Origin: CAWCXF01 sp963799455 | GTDB lineage: Bacteria > Pseudomonadota > Alphaproteobacteria > Rhodobacterales > Rhodobacteraceae | Assembly (NCBI GenBank): GCA_963799455.1 | Contig: CAWCXF010000008.1 | Coordinates: 124,001 to 188,000, forward strand | Reading direction: 5' to 3' | DNA length: 64,000 bases | Shown: positions 15,648-24,379 of the stretch, one piece after another | Numbering within the stretch: the stretch's first letter is position 1 | Layout: each line of letters starts with the position of its first letter | Program-made: the position numbers and the translations under genes | The notes under the pieces: generated by a model | Seen by the model: only the letters and a program-made list of their open reading frames with translations | What the model was told of the DNA's origin: nothing | The model's database searches: none

Positions 15648-17861
15648 ATGGCGGAGCACGGCGCGGACGACATCCCCTATGGCTGCGGGGACAATCCCCA
15701 CACGCATTGGGCCTGCTGCCTCGGCGCGGCGAGCCGGGCCGGCGGGGGGCCGTCCCGCGACGGCCGCAGGCTCGGGCTGCCCTTGCACGAGCAGGAGACG
15801 GGCGCGATGCCGCTCGTGCTGCGGCTCGGCGGCGCGCCGCGCTCGCCCGAGCGCGAGGCCGCGCGCGAGGCGCTCGCCCGGCGGGTCGAGGCGGGCGAGC
15901 TGCGCATGGACGCCCATGAGCGCGCGCTGCTGACCGAGCGCCGCGCGGCCGGCCACAACCGCCCGGAGGCGGGCGACGAGAGGCCCTTCGACGCCCTGCC
16001 CGACGAGGTGCTGGAGGACGAGATCTACTGCCTCTACCGCTTGGCGGACGCGGAGCCCCTGGGGCCGGGCCACGGCGTCCTCGAGCAGGCCCCGCCGCTG
16101 GCCGTCGCGCGCGAGGCGCCCGACACGGTGACGGCCCCGGCCCACCCCGACGGCCCCGGCCGCTGCGAGGGCGACCCGCCGGTGATCGGCGTGATCGACG
16201 AGGGGCTAGGCGTCCTCAACGCGCGCTTCCGGCGCCCCGACGGCGTGAGCACGCGCTTCGACGCGCTGTGGCTCCAGGGCTTCCATGACCCCTGCGCGCG
16301 GGCCCGCGACCGGCTGGCCGAGGCCGGGCTCCCCGACCGCCGGGCGACGCAGGCCGGGGCGGTCCTGGAGGCCGAGGACATCGACCGCTGGCTCGCGCGC
16401 GGCGCGCGCCTCGACGAGGCGGCCGTCTACCGCCGCCTCGGCCGCGCGCTCCACGAGCCCGGCGCGCACCGCGCGCTCGACCGCGGCTTCTCGCACGGCA
16501 CGCATGTCGCCGACCTCGCGGCCGGCGCCGACCCCTTCGCCGAAAGGCTCGATCCCGACGTGCGGCGCTGGCCGCTCCTCGGCGTGCAGCTTCCGCCCGA
16601 GGCGGTGGACGACACCGCCGGGCGTTACCTGCAGACCTTCGTCATCGCGGGCCTGCGCTGGATCCTCCACCGCGCGCGCCGCCTCGGGCGGGGGCCCGTC
16701 GTCGTCAGCATCAGCCTCGGCGCGCTCGCCGGCCCCAAGGACGGCACGCGCGCGATCGAGTGGGTGGCGGCGCACGAGCTGGCGCTGTTCGAGGCGCTCA
16801 CGGGCCGCCCGGCGCGCGTCAACTGGTCCTACGGCAACGCGCGGCTGAACCGCCAGGTCGCGCGCTTCGTGTCGGGCGAGGCCCCGACCCCGCTCGACTG
16901 GCGCCTCCAGCCCGACGACCGCGCCGCGAGCTTCCTCGAGATCCGTCCCGAGGGCGGCCGGGTGGACGCGCTGACGGTGGAGATCGGCCTGCCCGGCGGC
17001 CGCGTCGAGACGCTGCGCGCGCCCGAGCCCTCGCGGCCCGCGTCGCTGGCGGTGGACGGGCGCCTGGCGCTGCGTCTCTACCGCGCGCCCGTCCCTTCGG
17101 GCGAGCCCGGCGAGCGCGCCGAGACGCCTTCCCTGGTGCTGGCCGCCGCGCCGACCCTGGCCGATGGCGACGCGCCCCGCGCGCCCGCGGGCGCCGTCCG
17201 CGTGACGGTGCGCTGGGACGGCGCGCCGGGCGCGCTCAGGATCGAGGTCCAGCGCGGCGACACGGCCATCGGCCACCGCGCGGGCGGCCGGCAGTCCACG
17301 CTCGACCATCCCCTCGCCCACGCCTACGAGGACGAGGCGGAGGGCCACACCGACCCCTCGCCGAGCCCGATCACGCGCGCGGGCACCGACACCGCCTACG
17401 CCATGCCGCGGGACGAGCGGGTCTGGACCACCGGCGCCGCGCGGCCCGGCCGGCGCGCGGACCGGCCGCGCCCGACGCGCTACGCCGCGGCCGGAGCCCT
17501 GGACGCGACGCTCGGACCCACCGTGTCGGCGCCCGCCGAGCGCGGCGGGGCGCTCGGCGGGCTGCTGGCCTCGGGGACGCTCTCGGGCAGCGTGCGGGCC
17601 TCGGGCGGCTCCTCGGCGGCCACCCCCTGCGCCACCCGCGCGCTGGCGACGATGCTCGCCGGCGCCGGCGCGGGGCGCACCAAGGCCGAGGAGGCGGCCG
17701 CGCTCGTCGCCCGCCACGGCGCCGCCACCCGGCGCGGCCGCGAGGGGCTCAAGCCCGGCCATCCCGATCGCCTGGAGCGGGCCGCCCCGCCCGAGCCCGG
17801 CGACGCGCGGCGGCTAGGCGTCGGCACCGTCCTCGGCTCCACCGGACGGCGCCAGGCATGA
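15648..17861 (+). CDS. S8 (subtilisin-like) serine protease with large insertion, no signal peptide
   Basis: A 737-residue protein with the subtilase triad in order: Asp184 (GVIDEGLG), His283 (SHGTHVADLAAG) and Ser656 (GSSAATP, a variant of GTSxAxP). SISLGAL at about 354-360 and WSYGN with oxyanion Asn397 are also present. His to Ser spans about 373 residues, roughly twice the usual distance, with a beta-rich inserted segment at about 420-600. There is no signal peptide or membrane helix, so it probably acts in the cytosol or leaves by another route. The frame extends to a TTG at 15588, but ATG 15648 has GGAGG five bases upstream. Its 3' end overlaps the convergent haloperoxidase-like gene by 48 bases. 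Confidence 0.85.
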   Translation: MAEHGADDIPYGCGDNPHTHWACCLGAASRAGGGPSRDGRRLGLPLHEQETGAMPLVLRLGGAPRSPEREAAREALARRVEAGELRMDAHERALLTERRAAGHNRPEAGDERPFDALPDEVLEDEIYCLYRLADAEPLGPGHGVLEQAPPLAVAREAPDTVTAPAHPDGPGRCEGDPPVIGVIDEGLGVLNARFRRPDGVSTRFDALWLQGFHDPCARARDRLAEAGLPDRRATQAGAVLEAEDIDRWLARGARLDEAAVYRRLGRALHEPGAHRALDRGFSHGTHVADLAAGADPFAERLDPDVRRWPLLGVQLPPEAVDDTAGRYLQTFVIAGLRWILHRARRLGRGPVVVSISLGALAGPKDGTRAIEWVAAHELALFEALTGRPARVNWSYGNARLNRQVARFVSGEAPTPLDWRLQPDDRAASFLEIRPEGGRVDALTVEIGLPGGRVETLRAPEPSRPASLAVDGRLALRLYRAPVPSGEPGERAETPSLVLAAAPTLADGDAPRAPAGAVRVTVRWDGAPGALRIEVQRGDTAIGHRAGGRQSTLDHPLAHAYEDEAEGHTDPSPSPITRAGTDTAYAMPRDERVWTTGAARPGRRADRPRPTRYAAAGALDATLGPTVSAPAERGGALGGLLASGTLSGSVRASGGSSAATPCATRALATMLAGAGAGRTKAEEAAALVARHGAATRRGREGLKPGHPDRLERAAPPEPGDARRLGVGTVLGSTGRRQA

Positions 17862-18986
17862 GGCGGACTCGCCCCGGCGCCACTCCTCCTCGGCCCATTC
17901 CCAGAGCGAGTCGAGCACGCCCTTGCGCCGCGCCGGCACCATCGCGCAGGCGCCGCCGACGAGCGCCCCGCCGAGCCGGTCGAGCTCGAAGTCGCCCTCG
18001 AACGCGCCGCCGTCGAAGGCGTGCGCGGGCACCTCGACCTCGGGCACGGTCTCGGCGGGCTTGAGGTTCGCGCCCGCGCTCAGCGTGGCGACCATCGCCT
18101 CGCCCAGGGACAGGCCGAGCACGGCGCCGGCCATGCTGTCGGAGGGGTAATGCACGCCCGCGACCGTCCGGTTGGCGGCGATGCGCGCCGCGAGCCGCGC
18201 GAAGGGGTCGAGGGCGCCGACGAACCCGGCCGCCGAGGGCACCTCCTCGCCCCTGCCCTGCGCGTGCAGCGCGCGCAGGACGTAGGCCACCACGAAGGCC
18301 TCGGTGGCGTGGCCCGAGGGCCAGGAGCCGTGGCCGGGCGTCTGGATCACGGGCTGGAGGTCGGGCGTGGCCATGATCGGGCGCGGCAGGTCGAAATGCA
18401 TCTTGAGCCGCATCTCGATCGCCACCGTCATGCGCCAGAGCGCCGCGACCAGCTCCATCGTGCGCCGCGACGACTCCGGGTCGAGCGGCGTCAGCGCGCC
18501 GAAGAAGGACAGGAACTCGACCTGCTGGACCTGGATCTCGGCCATCCGGTCGGCGCGCAGGTCGGCGTAGTCGCGCAGGTAGGCCATCTGGTCGCTGAGG
18601 AAGCCCTCGTCGTAGCGCGGCCGCGTCAGCGTCACGAGCGCCGCGCCGCGCTCGCCGAAGCGCAGCTCGGCGGTCTCGTCGCCGAGCGCAAGCGAGGCGA
18701 TCCGGGCGGTCTCGTAGTCGAGCACGGCCGCGCGGGGGGCCGCCGCCATGCGGCGGAACGCGTCCCACCCGCCGGGCTTGGGGTTGTCGAACGCGAGGAG
18801 CTTCTCGTCGCCGCGCCAGTAGCGCGCCGTGCCGTCGCGCGAGGTCATCAGCGCCGCCGACAGGTAGGGGCCTGACGAGCCGCCGGCGTGGACCGGCAGG
18901 CCGCCCGCCCCCCGGATCCCCTGCGCGTTCTGTGCATTCTGCGCGTTCTGCGCGTTCTGCGCGTTGTCCAGTCCATGCAGCGCCAC
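17814..18986 (-). CDS. PAP2 / vanadium-dependent haloperoxidase-like protein
   Basis: A 390-residue protein with the complete PAP2/vanadate-binding set: Lys195-x6-Arg202-Pro (KMHFDLPRP), Ser224-Gly225-His226 (WPSGHATEA), and Arg273-x5-His279 with Asp283 (NRTVAGVHYPSD). Members are either acid phosphatases or vanadium haloperoxidases; the soluble, helix-rich character and lack of a lipid-phosphatase membrane layout favour the haloperoxidase side. No signal peptide. The start is a GTG at 18986 with GGGGAGG five bases upstream; a longer ATG-initiated version to 19082 lacks a good ribosome site. Near the N terminus it has five NAQ tripeptides. Enzymatic activity is not proven by sequence. Confidence 0.75.
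   Translation of the reverse strand: MALHGLDNAQNAQNAQNAQNAQGIRGAGGLPVHAGGSSGPYLSAALMTSRDGTARYWRGDEKLLAFDNPKPGGWDAFRRMAAAPRAAVLDYETARIASLALGDETAELRFGERGAALVTLTRPRYDEGFLSDQMAYLRDYADLRADRMAEIQVQQVEFLSFFGALTPLDPESSRRTMELVAALWRMTVAIEMRLKMHFDLPRPIMATPDLQPVIQTPGHGSWPSGHATEAFVVAYVLRALHAQGRGEEVPSAAGFVGALDPFARLAARIAANRTVAGVHYPSDSMAGAVLGLSLGEAMVATLSAGANLKPAETVPEVEVPAHAFDGGAFEGDFELDRLGGALVGGACAMVPARRKGVLDSLWEWAEEEWRRGESASCLAPSGGAEDGADA
18921..18965. repeat. 9-bp tandem repeat encoding Asn-Ala-Gln
   Basis: Five head-to-tail copies of CTGCGCGTT, one with two changes, encode NAQ repeats just after the start of the haloperoxidase-like protein. Arrays like this can gain or lose units by slippage. Because the unit is a multiple of three, changes would keep the frame and only lengthen the N-terminal tail. 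Confidence 0.9.
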
Positions 18987-19155
18987 GACATCCTCCCCTG
19001 AGCCACCGGCCGATCGATCACGACGGTAAGGCGCAGGCCGAAAGGGGTGAGCCTGGCGTCGTTCCGCTTGCGATTTTTTCACGATAGGTCATTCTCGGTC
19101 GATATGGGGTCGGCATCCGCGCGGACTTGACCCTACAGTCGCCGCGCGAGCGCGC
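18987..19155. promoter_or_regulatory. Divergent promoter region between the haloperoxidase-like gene and the SARP-like regulator
   Basis: This 169-base gap separates two divergent genes. At 19068-19108 it holds one of the most AT-rich tracts in the window, including a run of six T (GATTTTTTCACGATAG), in a background above 70 percent GC. Promoters for both directions, and possibly the binding site of the regulator encoded at 19156, are expected here. No exact -35/-10 pair could be assigned with confidence. Confidence 0.45.
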
Positions 19156-20760
19156 ATGCGTCAGGGCGCAAGGCCCCCGGGGGGCGTCGTGTCGGACACC
19201 GCCATCGTCATCGCCGTCAAGGGCGCCTTCGCCGTCAGGTCGGCCGAGGGCGTGGACCTCACGCCGCGCGGGGCCAAGGCCTGCGGCGTGCTGGCGCTCC
19301 TGGCGCTCGCGCCCGAGCGAAGCCGCGGGCGGCGCTGGCTGGAGGAGCATCTGTGGTCCGACCGCGCGCCGGGGCAGGCCTCGGGCAGCCTGCGCCAGGC
19401 GCTGACCGAGATCCGGCGCGCGCTCGGCCCTCATGCCGAGGCGCTGCGGGCCAATCGCAAGCTGATCTCCGTCGAGGCGAAGGTGGAGGCCGAGGGGCCG
19501 GGCCTGCTGCTCGAGGGCATCGGGGTGCGCGACGCGCGCTTCCGCGCCTGGCTCGCGCGGGAGCGCGGCGAGGGGGCGCCTGCGCCGAAGGCCGCGCTGG
19601 CCCCCGTCGCGCCGCCGTCGCCGGCGGGCGTCCCGAAGCTGACCATCCTGTGCCTGCCCGCCAGCGGCGGGTCGAGCGCGGCGAGGCTGGGCGACGTGGT
19701 GGCGCATGAGATCGGCGAGGGCATCGCCGAGCAGGTGAGCGCGCGCCGGATCGGCGAGACCGGCATGGACGTGCCCGCCGACATCGAGGTGCGCTGCGAC
19801 GTGGTGGAGAACGACGGCGTCTCGCTCGCCTTCGTGCGCGTCACCCACCTGCCCTCGGGCGAGGTGCTGCACACGCGCCGCTGCCGCATGGAGGGGCCCG
19901 CGGCGGCGCTGATGGCGAGCGACGCGCTCGCGCGCACCGCCCACGAGGCGGCCGAGATCGTCGTCGGCAAGCTGCCGCACGTGCTCGGCGTCGAGCGCGC
20001 GGCGCCGCGGGCCACCGCCCTGGGGCAGCTCGCGCTCCTGCGGATGTTCACCTACGACGCGCCGGCGATGGAGGAGGCCGACCGGCTCCTGGACCGCGCC
20101 TACGAGGCCGACCCGAACGGGATCTACCTCGCCTGGCGCGCGCTCCTTCAGATGACGCGCTCGATGGAGCTCGGCCAGGCGGGGGCCGTCGAGGCCAAGG
20201 CGGCCGCCGAGTCCCACATGCGCCGCGCCGTCGAGCGCGGCGGCGACAACCCGGCGGTCCAGAGCCTCGTGGCCCAGACCCGGGTGATGCTCTTCGGCGA
20301 CGTGGGCGGCGCCCTGCCGGCGGCCGAGCGGGCGGCCGAGATCGGCCCGGCCAGCCCGATCGCGCTCCAGGCGCTGGCCTCGGCCAAGGCCCTGGCCGGC
20401 AAGGGCGAGGAGGCCTATGCGCTCTCGCTGCGCGCGAGGAGCTACGCCGACCGCTCGCGCTTCCGCCATTGGTGGGACATGAACCACTGCCTCGTGTGCA
20501 TGGTGACGGGCCGGCTCGACGAGGCCATCGCCGCCGGCGAGGCCGCGGCGGCCGCCGCCCCGTCCTATCGGCCCGCCCATCGTCAGCTGCTCGCGCTCTA
20601 CGCCCACCGCGGCGACCTGGAGGGGGCCGAGCGGATGCGCCGGGCGCTCGCGCGCATCGAGCCGGGCTTCGACCTCGCGCGGATGCTGGGCGACCCCGAC
20701 TATCCGGTGCGCACGCTGCGCCGCACCGGGCTCCTCCAGGCGGTGCAGCGGATCCTCTGA
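19156..20760 (+). CDS. SARP-like winged-helix regulator with C-terminal TPR region
   Basis: A 534-residue protein. Residues about 15-110 resemble the winged-helix DNA-binding domain of SARP-type activators (LTPRGAKACGVLALLALAPE, then SLRQALTEIRRALG). A middle domain at about 165-260 has alternating hydrophobic strands like the TolB-like sensor regions of related regulators. The last 250 residues are helical repeats of TPR character (LLDRAYEADPNGIYLAWRAL and similar). There are no membrane segments. It probably senses a ligand or partner and controls the neighbouring protease and haloperoxidase-like genes. The start may instead be GTG 19189, since neither site has a strong ribosome signal. Confidence 0.72.
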   Translation: MRQGARPPGGVVSDTAIVIAVKGAFAVRSAEGVDLTPRGAKACGVLALLALAPERSRGRRWLEEHLWSDRAPGQASGSLRQALTEIRRALGPHAEALRANRKLISVEAKVEAEGPGLLLEGIGVRDARFRAWLARERGEGAPAPKAALAPVAPPSPAGVPKLTILCLPASGGSSAARLGDVVAHEIGEGIAEQVSARRIGETGMDVPADIEVRCDVVENDGVSLAFVRVTHLPSGEVLHTRRCRMEGPAAALMASDALARTAHEAAEIVVGKLPHVLGVERAAPRATALGQLALLRMFTYDAPAMEEADRLLDRAYEADPNGIYLAWRALLQMTRSMELGQAGAVEAKAAAESHMRRAVERGGDNPAVQSLVAQTRVMLFGDVGGALPAAERAAEIGPASPIALQALASAKALAGKGEEAYALSLRARSYADRSRFRHWWDMNHCLVCMVTGRLDEAIAAGEAAAAAAPSYRPAHRQLLALYAHRGDLEGAERMRRALARIEPGFDLARMLGDPDYPVRTLRRTGLLQAVQRIL

Positions 20761-20814
20761 GCGGGGTCGGCTCGGCCGCGCGGGCGGCCCCGGCCGCGGC
20801 CCGCGCGCGGGCGC

Positions 20815-21510
20815 TCAGCCCAGCGCGTAGCCCGTGCCGCGCACCGTGCGGATCGGGTCGGCGCCGCCGTGGCGGGAGAGCGACTTGCGCAGCCGTCCGA
20901 TGTGCACGTCCACGGTGCGCGGATCGACGTGGATGTCGCGGCCCCACACGCGGTCGAGCAGCTGCTCGCGCGACCAGACGCGGCCCGGCCGCTCCATGAA
21001 GGTCGACAGCAAGCGGAACTCGATCGGCCCGAGCGCCAGCGCGTGGCCCGCGCGGTGGACGCGGTGGGTCTCGGCGTCGAGCACGATGTCCTCGAACTCC
21101 AGCCGCTCGCCCACCGCCGCGGGGCGCAGCCGGCGCAGCTGGAGGCGCACCCGCGCCATCAGCTCGGCCACCGAGTAGGGCTTGGTCACGTAGTCGTCCG
21201 CGCCCGTCTCCAGGCCGCGCACGCGGTCGATCTCCTCGGAGCGCGCGGAGAGCATGATGACGGCCGTGCCCCGCCCCGCGCCCCCGCCGCGCGCCTTGAG
21301 CCTGCGGCAGATCTCGATGCCGGAGACCGAGGGAAGCATCCAGTCGAGCACCACCACATCGGGCGCCTCCTCCTCGACCATCAAGAGCGCCTCCTCCCCG
21401 TCGGAGGCGGTGCGGACCACGAACCCCTCCGCGGCGAGGTTGTAGGTCAGCACCTCGCGCTGCGCCGGCTCGTCCTCGACCACGAGCACGGTCGGCGCCG
21501 TGGCGCTCAC
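20815..21510 (-). CDS. phoB: Phosphate regulon response regulator PhoB
   Basis: A 231-residue OmpR/PhoB-type regulator. The receiver domain has the acidic pair in VVEDEP, the phosphorylated Asp56 in VVVLDWMLP, and Lys in YVTKPYS. The C-terminal winged helix has REQLLDRVWGRDIHVDPRTVDVHIGRLRK, typical of PhoB. GTG 21510 with GAGG upstream gives a protein of normal length; the frame is open further upstream to 21543. It is the last gene of the pst-pho cluster, 10 bases after phoU. It should bind the Pho box upstream of pstS when phosphorylated by PhoR. Confidence 0.95.
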   Translation of the reverse strand: MSATAPTVLVVEDEPAQREVLTYNLAAEGFVVRTASDGEEALLMVEEEAPDVVVLDWMLPSVSGIEICRRLKARGGGAGRGTAVIMLSARSEEIDRVRGLETGADDYVTKPYSVAELMARVRLQLRRLRPAAVGERLEFEDIVLDAETHRVHRAGHALALGPIEFRLLSTFMERPGRVWSREQLLDRVWGRDIHVDPRTVDVHIGRLRKSLSRHGGADPIRTVRGTGYALG

Positions 21511-21520
21511 CGCCCGGTCC

Positions 21521-22249
21521 TCACGGGGCCGCCCCGCTGCCATGGGTCTCGAAGGCGGTGCGGTCGCCCTTCGGGCGCTCCTCCGAAGGCGCGGCGCCGG
21601 TCGAGAGGTAGATCACCTGCTCGGCGATCGAGGTCACGTGGTCGCCCATGCGCTCGACGTTCTTGGCGATGAAGTGCAGGTGCATGCAGGCGGTGATGTT
21701 GCGCGGATCCTCCATCATGTGGGTCAGCAGCTCTCGGAAGGTGGCGTTGTACATCTGGTCCACGTCCTGGTCGCGCAGCCGCACGTCCTCGGCCAGATCG
21801 GCGTCGCGCTGGACGTAGGCGTCGAGCGCGTCGCGCATCATCGCCTCGACCGCCATCGCCATGCGCCTGAGCGAGGACGCGCTCGACCCCACGGGCGCCA
21901 TCTGCGCCAGCACCGAGGTGCGCTTGGCCATGTTCTTGGCGTAGTCGCCCGCGCGCTCGAGGTTGGTGGCGATCTTGAGCACGCTCAGCACCATGCGCAG
22001 GTCGCGCGTGTTGGGCGCGCGGCGCGCGATGACGCGGGCGACCTCCTCGTTGATCAGCTCGTCGAGCTTGTCCACCGCCGCGTCGCCGCGGCGCACGGCC
22101 TCGGCCAGCTCAACGTCGCGCGACTCCAGCGAGGCGGCGGCGTCGCGGATGGCGGCCTCCACGAGCCCGCCCATGCGCATGATCATGGCCTGGATCGACT
22201 CGAGCTCGCGGTCGTAGGCCGAGTGGATGTGGCGCCGCTCCTCCGTCAT
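21521..22249 (-). CDS. phoU: Phosphate signalling protein PhoU
   Basis: A 242-residue all-helical protein with two PhoU repeats. Each carries an acidic metal-binding motif, seen as ERAGDYAKNMAKR in the first repeat and ERMGDHVTSIAEQ in the second. It links the Pst transporter to PhoR and keeps the kinase quiet when phosphate is plentiful. ATG 22249 has GGGAGGA before it and overlaps the pstB stop codon by four bases (ATGA), which points to coupled translation. The length is normal and no defect is visible. Confidence 0.96.
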   Translation of the reverse strand: MTEERRHIHSAYDRELESIQAMIMRMGGLVEAAIRDAAASLESRDVELAEAVRRGDAAVDKLDELINEEVARVIARRAPNTRDLRMVLSVLKIATNLERAGDYAKNMAKRTSVLAQMAPVGSSASSLRRMAMAVEAMMRDALDAYVQRDADLAEDVRLRDQDVDQMYNATFRELLTHMMEDPRNITACMHLHFIAKNVERMGDHVTSIAEQVIYLSTGAAPSEERPKGDRTAFETHGSGAAP

Positions 22250-23043
22250 CCGATCCTCCCGCTGATGTAGCTCTCGGTCCGCGGATCGCGGGGGTTCTGG
22301 AAGATGGTGTCGGTGTCGTCGTACTCGACGAGGTGGCCGAGGTGGAAGAAGGCGGTCTTCTGGCTCACGCGGGCGGCCTGCTGCATCGAGTGGGTGACGA
22401 TCACCACGGCGTAGTTCCGGCGCAGCTCGTCGATCAGCTCCTCGACCTGGGCGGTGGCGATCGGGTCGAGGGCCGAGCAGGGCTCGTCCATCAGCAGCAC
22501 CTCCGGTTCCGTGGCCACGGCGCGGGCGATGCACAGGCGCTGCTGCTGGCCGCCCGAGAGGCCGGTGCCGGGCTGGTGCAGCCGGTCCTTCACCTCGCCC
22601 CACAGGGCCGCGCGGCACAGGCTCCGCTCGACGATCTCGGCCAGCTCGGCCTTGGTGCGGGCCATGCCGTGGATGCGCGGCCCGTAGGCCACGTTCTCGA
22701 AGATCGACTTCGGGAACGGGTTGGGCTTTTGGAACACCATCCCGACCTTGGCGCGAAGCTGCACCGGGTCGACGCGGCGGTCGTAGATGTCCTCGCCGTC
22801 GATGAGGATCGAGCCCTCGACGCGGGCGCCCTCGATGGTGTCGTTCATGCGGTTGATGCAGCGCAGGAAGGTGGACTTGCCGCAGCCCGAGGGGCCGATG
22901 AAGGCGGTCACGGTCTTGTCGAGCACGTCCACGTCCACGTCGCGGATGGCCTGGGTGTCGCCGTAGAACACCTGCACGCCGCGCGCGGCGACCTTGACGG
23001 CCTCGGCCGCGACCAGGCGACCCGACAGGCTCATGTCGTTCAT
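22246..23043 (-). CDS. pstB: Phosphate ABC transporter ATP-binding protein PstB
   Basis: A 265-residue ABC ATPase. It has Walker A GPSGCGKST, the signature LSGGQQQRLCIARA, and Walker B VLLMDEPCSALDP with the PstB-typical cysteine. It powers high-affinity phosphate import with PstC and PstA. The start at 23043 is chosen from the protein pattern (MNDMSLSG); the same open frame continues upstream into out-of-frame pstA sequence, an artefact of the pstA frameshift. It is intact, unlike the three genes before it in the operon. Confidence 0.96.
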   Translation of the reverse strand: MNDMSLSGRLVAAEAVKVAARGVQVFYGDTQAIRDVDVDVLDKTVTAFIGPSGCGKSTFLRCINRMNDTIEGARVEGSILIDGEDIYDRRVDPVQLRAKVGMVFQKPNPFPKSIFENVAYGPRIHGMARTKAELAEIVERSLCRAALWGEVKDRLHQPGTGLSGGQQQRLCIARAVATEPEVLLMDEPCSALDPIATAQVEELIDELRRNYAVVIVTHSMQQAARVSQKTAFFHLGHLVEYDDTDTIFQNPRDPRTESYISGRIG

Positions 23044-23063
23044 CGCGGGCTCCACATCGAGGG

Positions 23064-24369
23064 TCACCACCGGCGCTCGAAGCGCCGGCGCAGCAGGACG
23101 GCCAGGCCGTTCATCGCCACCAGGAACCCCAGGAGGACCAGGATCGCGGCCGAGGTCCGGCTGACGAAGCCGCGCTCGGGGCTGTCGGCCCAGATGAAGA
23201 TCTGCGTGGGCAGCGCGGTGGCGGGGTCGAAGGGCGAGTCGGGTGCCGAGGTGATGAACGCGTTCATCCCGATCAGCAGCAAGGGCGCGGTCTCGCCCAG
23301 CGCCTGCGCCAGCCCGATGATGGTGCCCGTGAGGATCCCCGGCATGGCCAGCGGCAGGACGTGGTGGAACACCGTCTGGTGCTTGGAGGCCCCCACCCCC
23401 AGCGCCGCCTCGCGGATCGAGGGCGGCACCGACTTGAGCGAGGCGCGCGTGGCGATGATGATGGTGGGCAGCGTCATCAGCGCCAGCGTCAGCCCGCCGA
23501 CGATGGGCGCCGAGCGAGGCAGCCCGAACCAGCCGAGGAACACGGCCAGCGCCAGGAGCCCGAACACCACCGAGGGCACCGCCGCGAGGTTGTTGATGTT
23601 GACCTCGACGAGGACGGTGAGCCTGTTCCTCGGCGCGAACTCCTCGAGGTAGATGGCGGACGCCGATGCCCAGAGGAAACGAGATGAGGAAGCATACGAG
23701 CAAGGCCCAGAACGAGCCGATCAGCGCGCCCTTGAGCCCGGCGAGCTCAGGGAAGCGGCTGTCGGCGTTGATGATGAGCCCGGTGTTGAGCTCGGTCGAG
23801 ACGACCCCGGCCTCCGTCAGGCGGTCGAAGGCGGCGATCTCCCCGTCGTCGAGGCGGCGGTTGGCCTCGGGCGTGTCGCGGTCGATGGCGCCCTTGCGGA
23901 GCTGGTCGTAGGGGTCCGCGACGGGCACCTCGAGCGCGATCGTCTGCCCGATCAGGCCCGGATCCTCCACCACGCGGTCGCGCAGCGCGAATTGCGCGCC
24001 GTTGGACAGGATGGCGGTGACGCGGCGCACGGCCGCCCGGTCCTCGGGGTCGACCTCGGGGAAGCTGGCGCAAGAGCGCGCTCCCCACCACGTCGTCGAA
24101 GTCGCCGCGCGGCAGGCGCTCCACGTCGATCTCCTCGGGGTCGACGTAGACCTCGATCTGGACGTGCGTCTGCACGAAGGCCGTGTAGCCCGACAGCAGG
24201 AGCGAGCCCACGAGGATCGTCAGCATCAAGAAGGCGAAGCAGATCGCGCCGAGGCCGAGCCCCTTGAGCACGACCTGCTTGCGCTTGCGGCGGGCGAGGC
24301 CCTTGGCCTGGGCGCCGGTCAGCCGATGGGCCGATCGGGGGCATCCCGCGAGGAGGTGGCGTCTGCCAT
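23064..24369 (-). pseudogene. pstA: Phosphate ABC transporter permease PstA, frameshifted
   Basis: The pieces of a full-length Rhodobacterales PstA lie in three frames. The N terminus (MADATSSRDAPDRPIG) reads into a stop and resumes after a one-base deletion near 24322 as LTGAQAKGLARRKRKQ. The frame breaks again by one extra base near 24070 (between SALLR and SFPEVDPEDR) and by one extra base near 23663 (between PLGIGV and AIYLEEFAP). Correcting these three changes gives a clean 434-residue membrane protein with SVVFGLLAL and EAALGVGASKHQTVFHHVLP. As written, no functional protein can be made. Sequencing error is the likelier cause because the residues between the breaks are well conserved. 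Confidence 0.85.
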
Positions 24370-24379
24370 GGCGGGACCC

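Noticed and set aside
18921..18965. Short CRISPR-like repeats
   Set aside because: The units are contiguous 9-mers without spacers and lie in frame inside a gene.
22246..24030. A fused PstA-PstB protein of 594 residues
   Set aside because: The N-terminal part changes from PstA sequence to out-of-frame sequence at about 23663 before PstB begins. The continuity is produced by the pstA frameshift.
23064..24369. Programmed ribosomal frameshifting as the explanation for pstA/pstC
   Set aside because: There are many shifts in both directions, none at a recognisable slippery site with a downstream structure, and some need deletions. Sequence error or decay is simpler.
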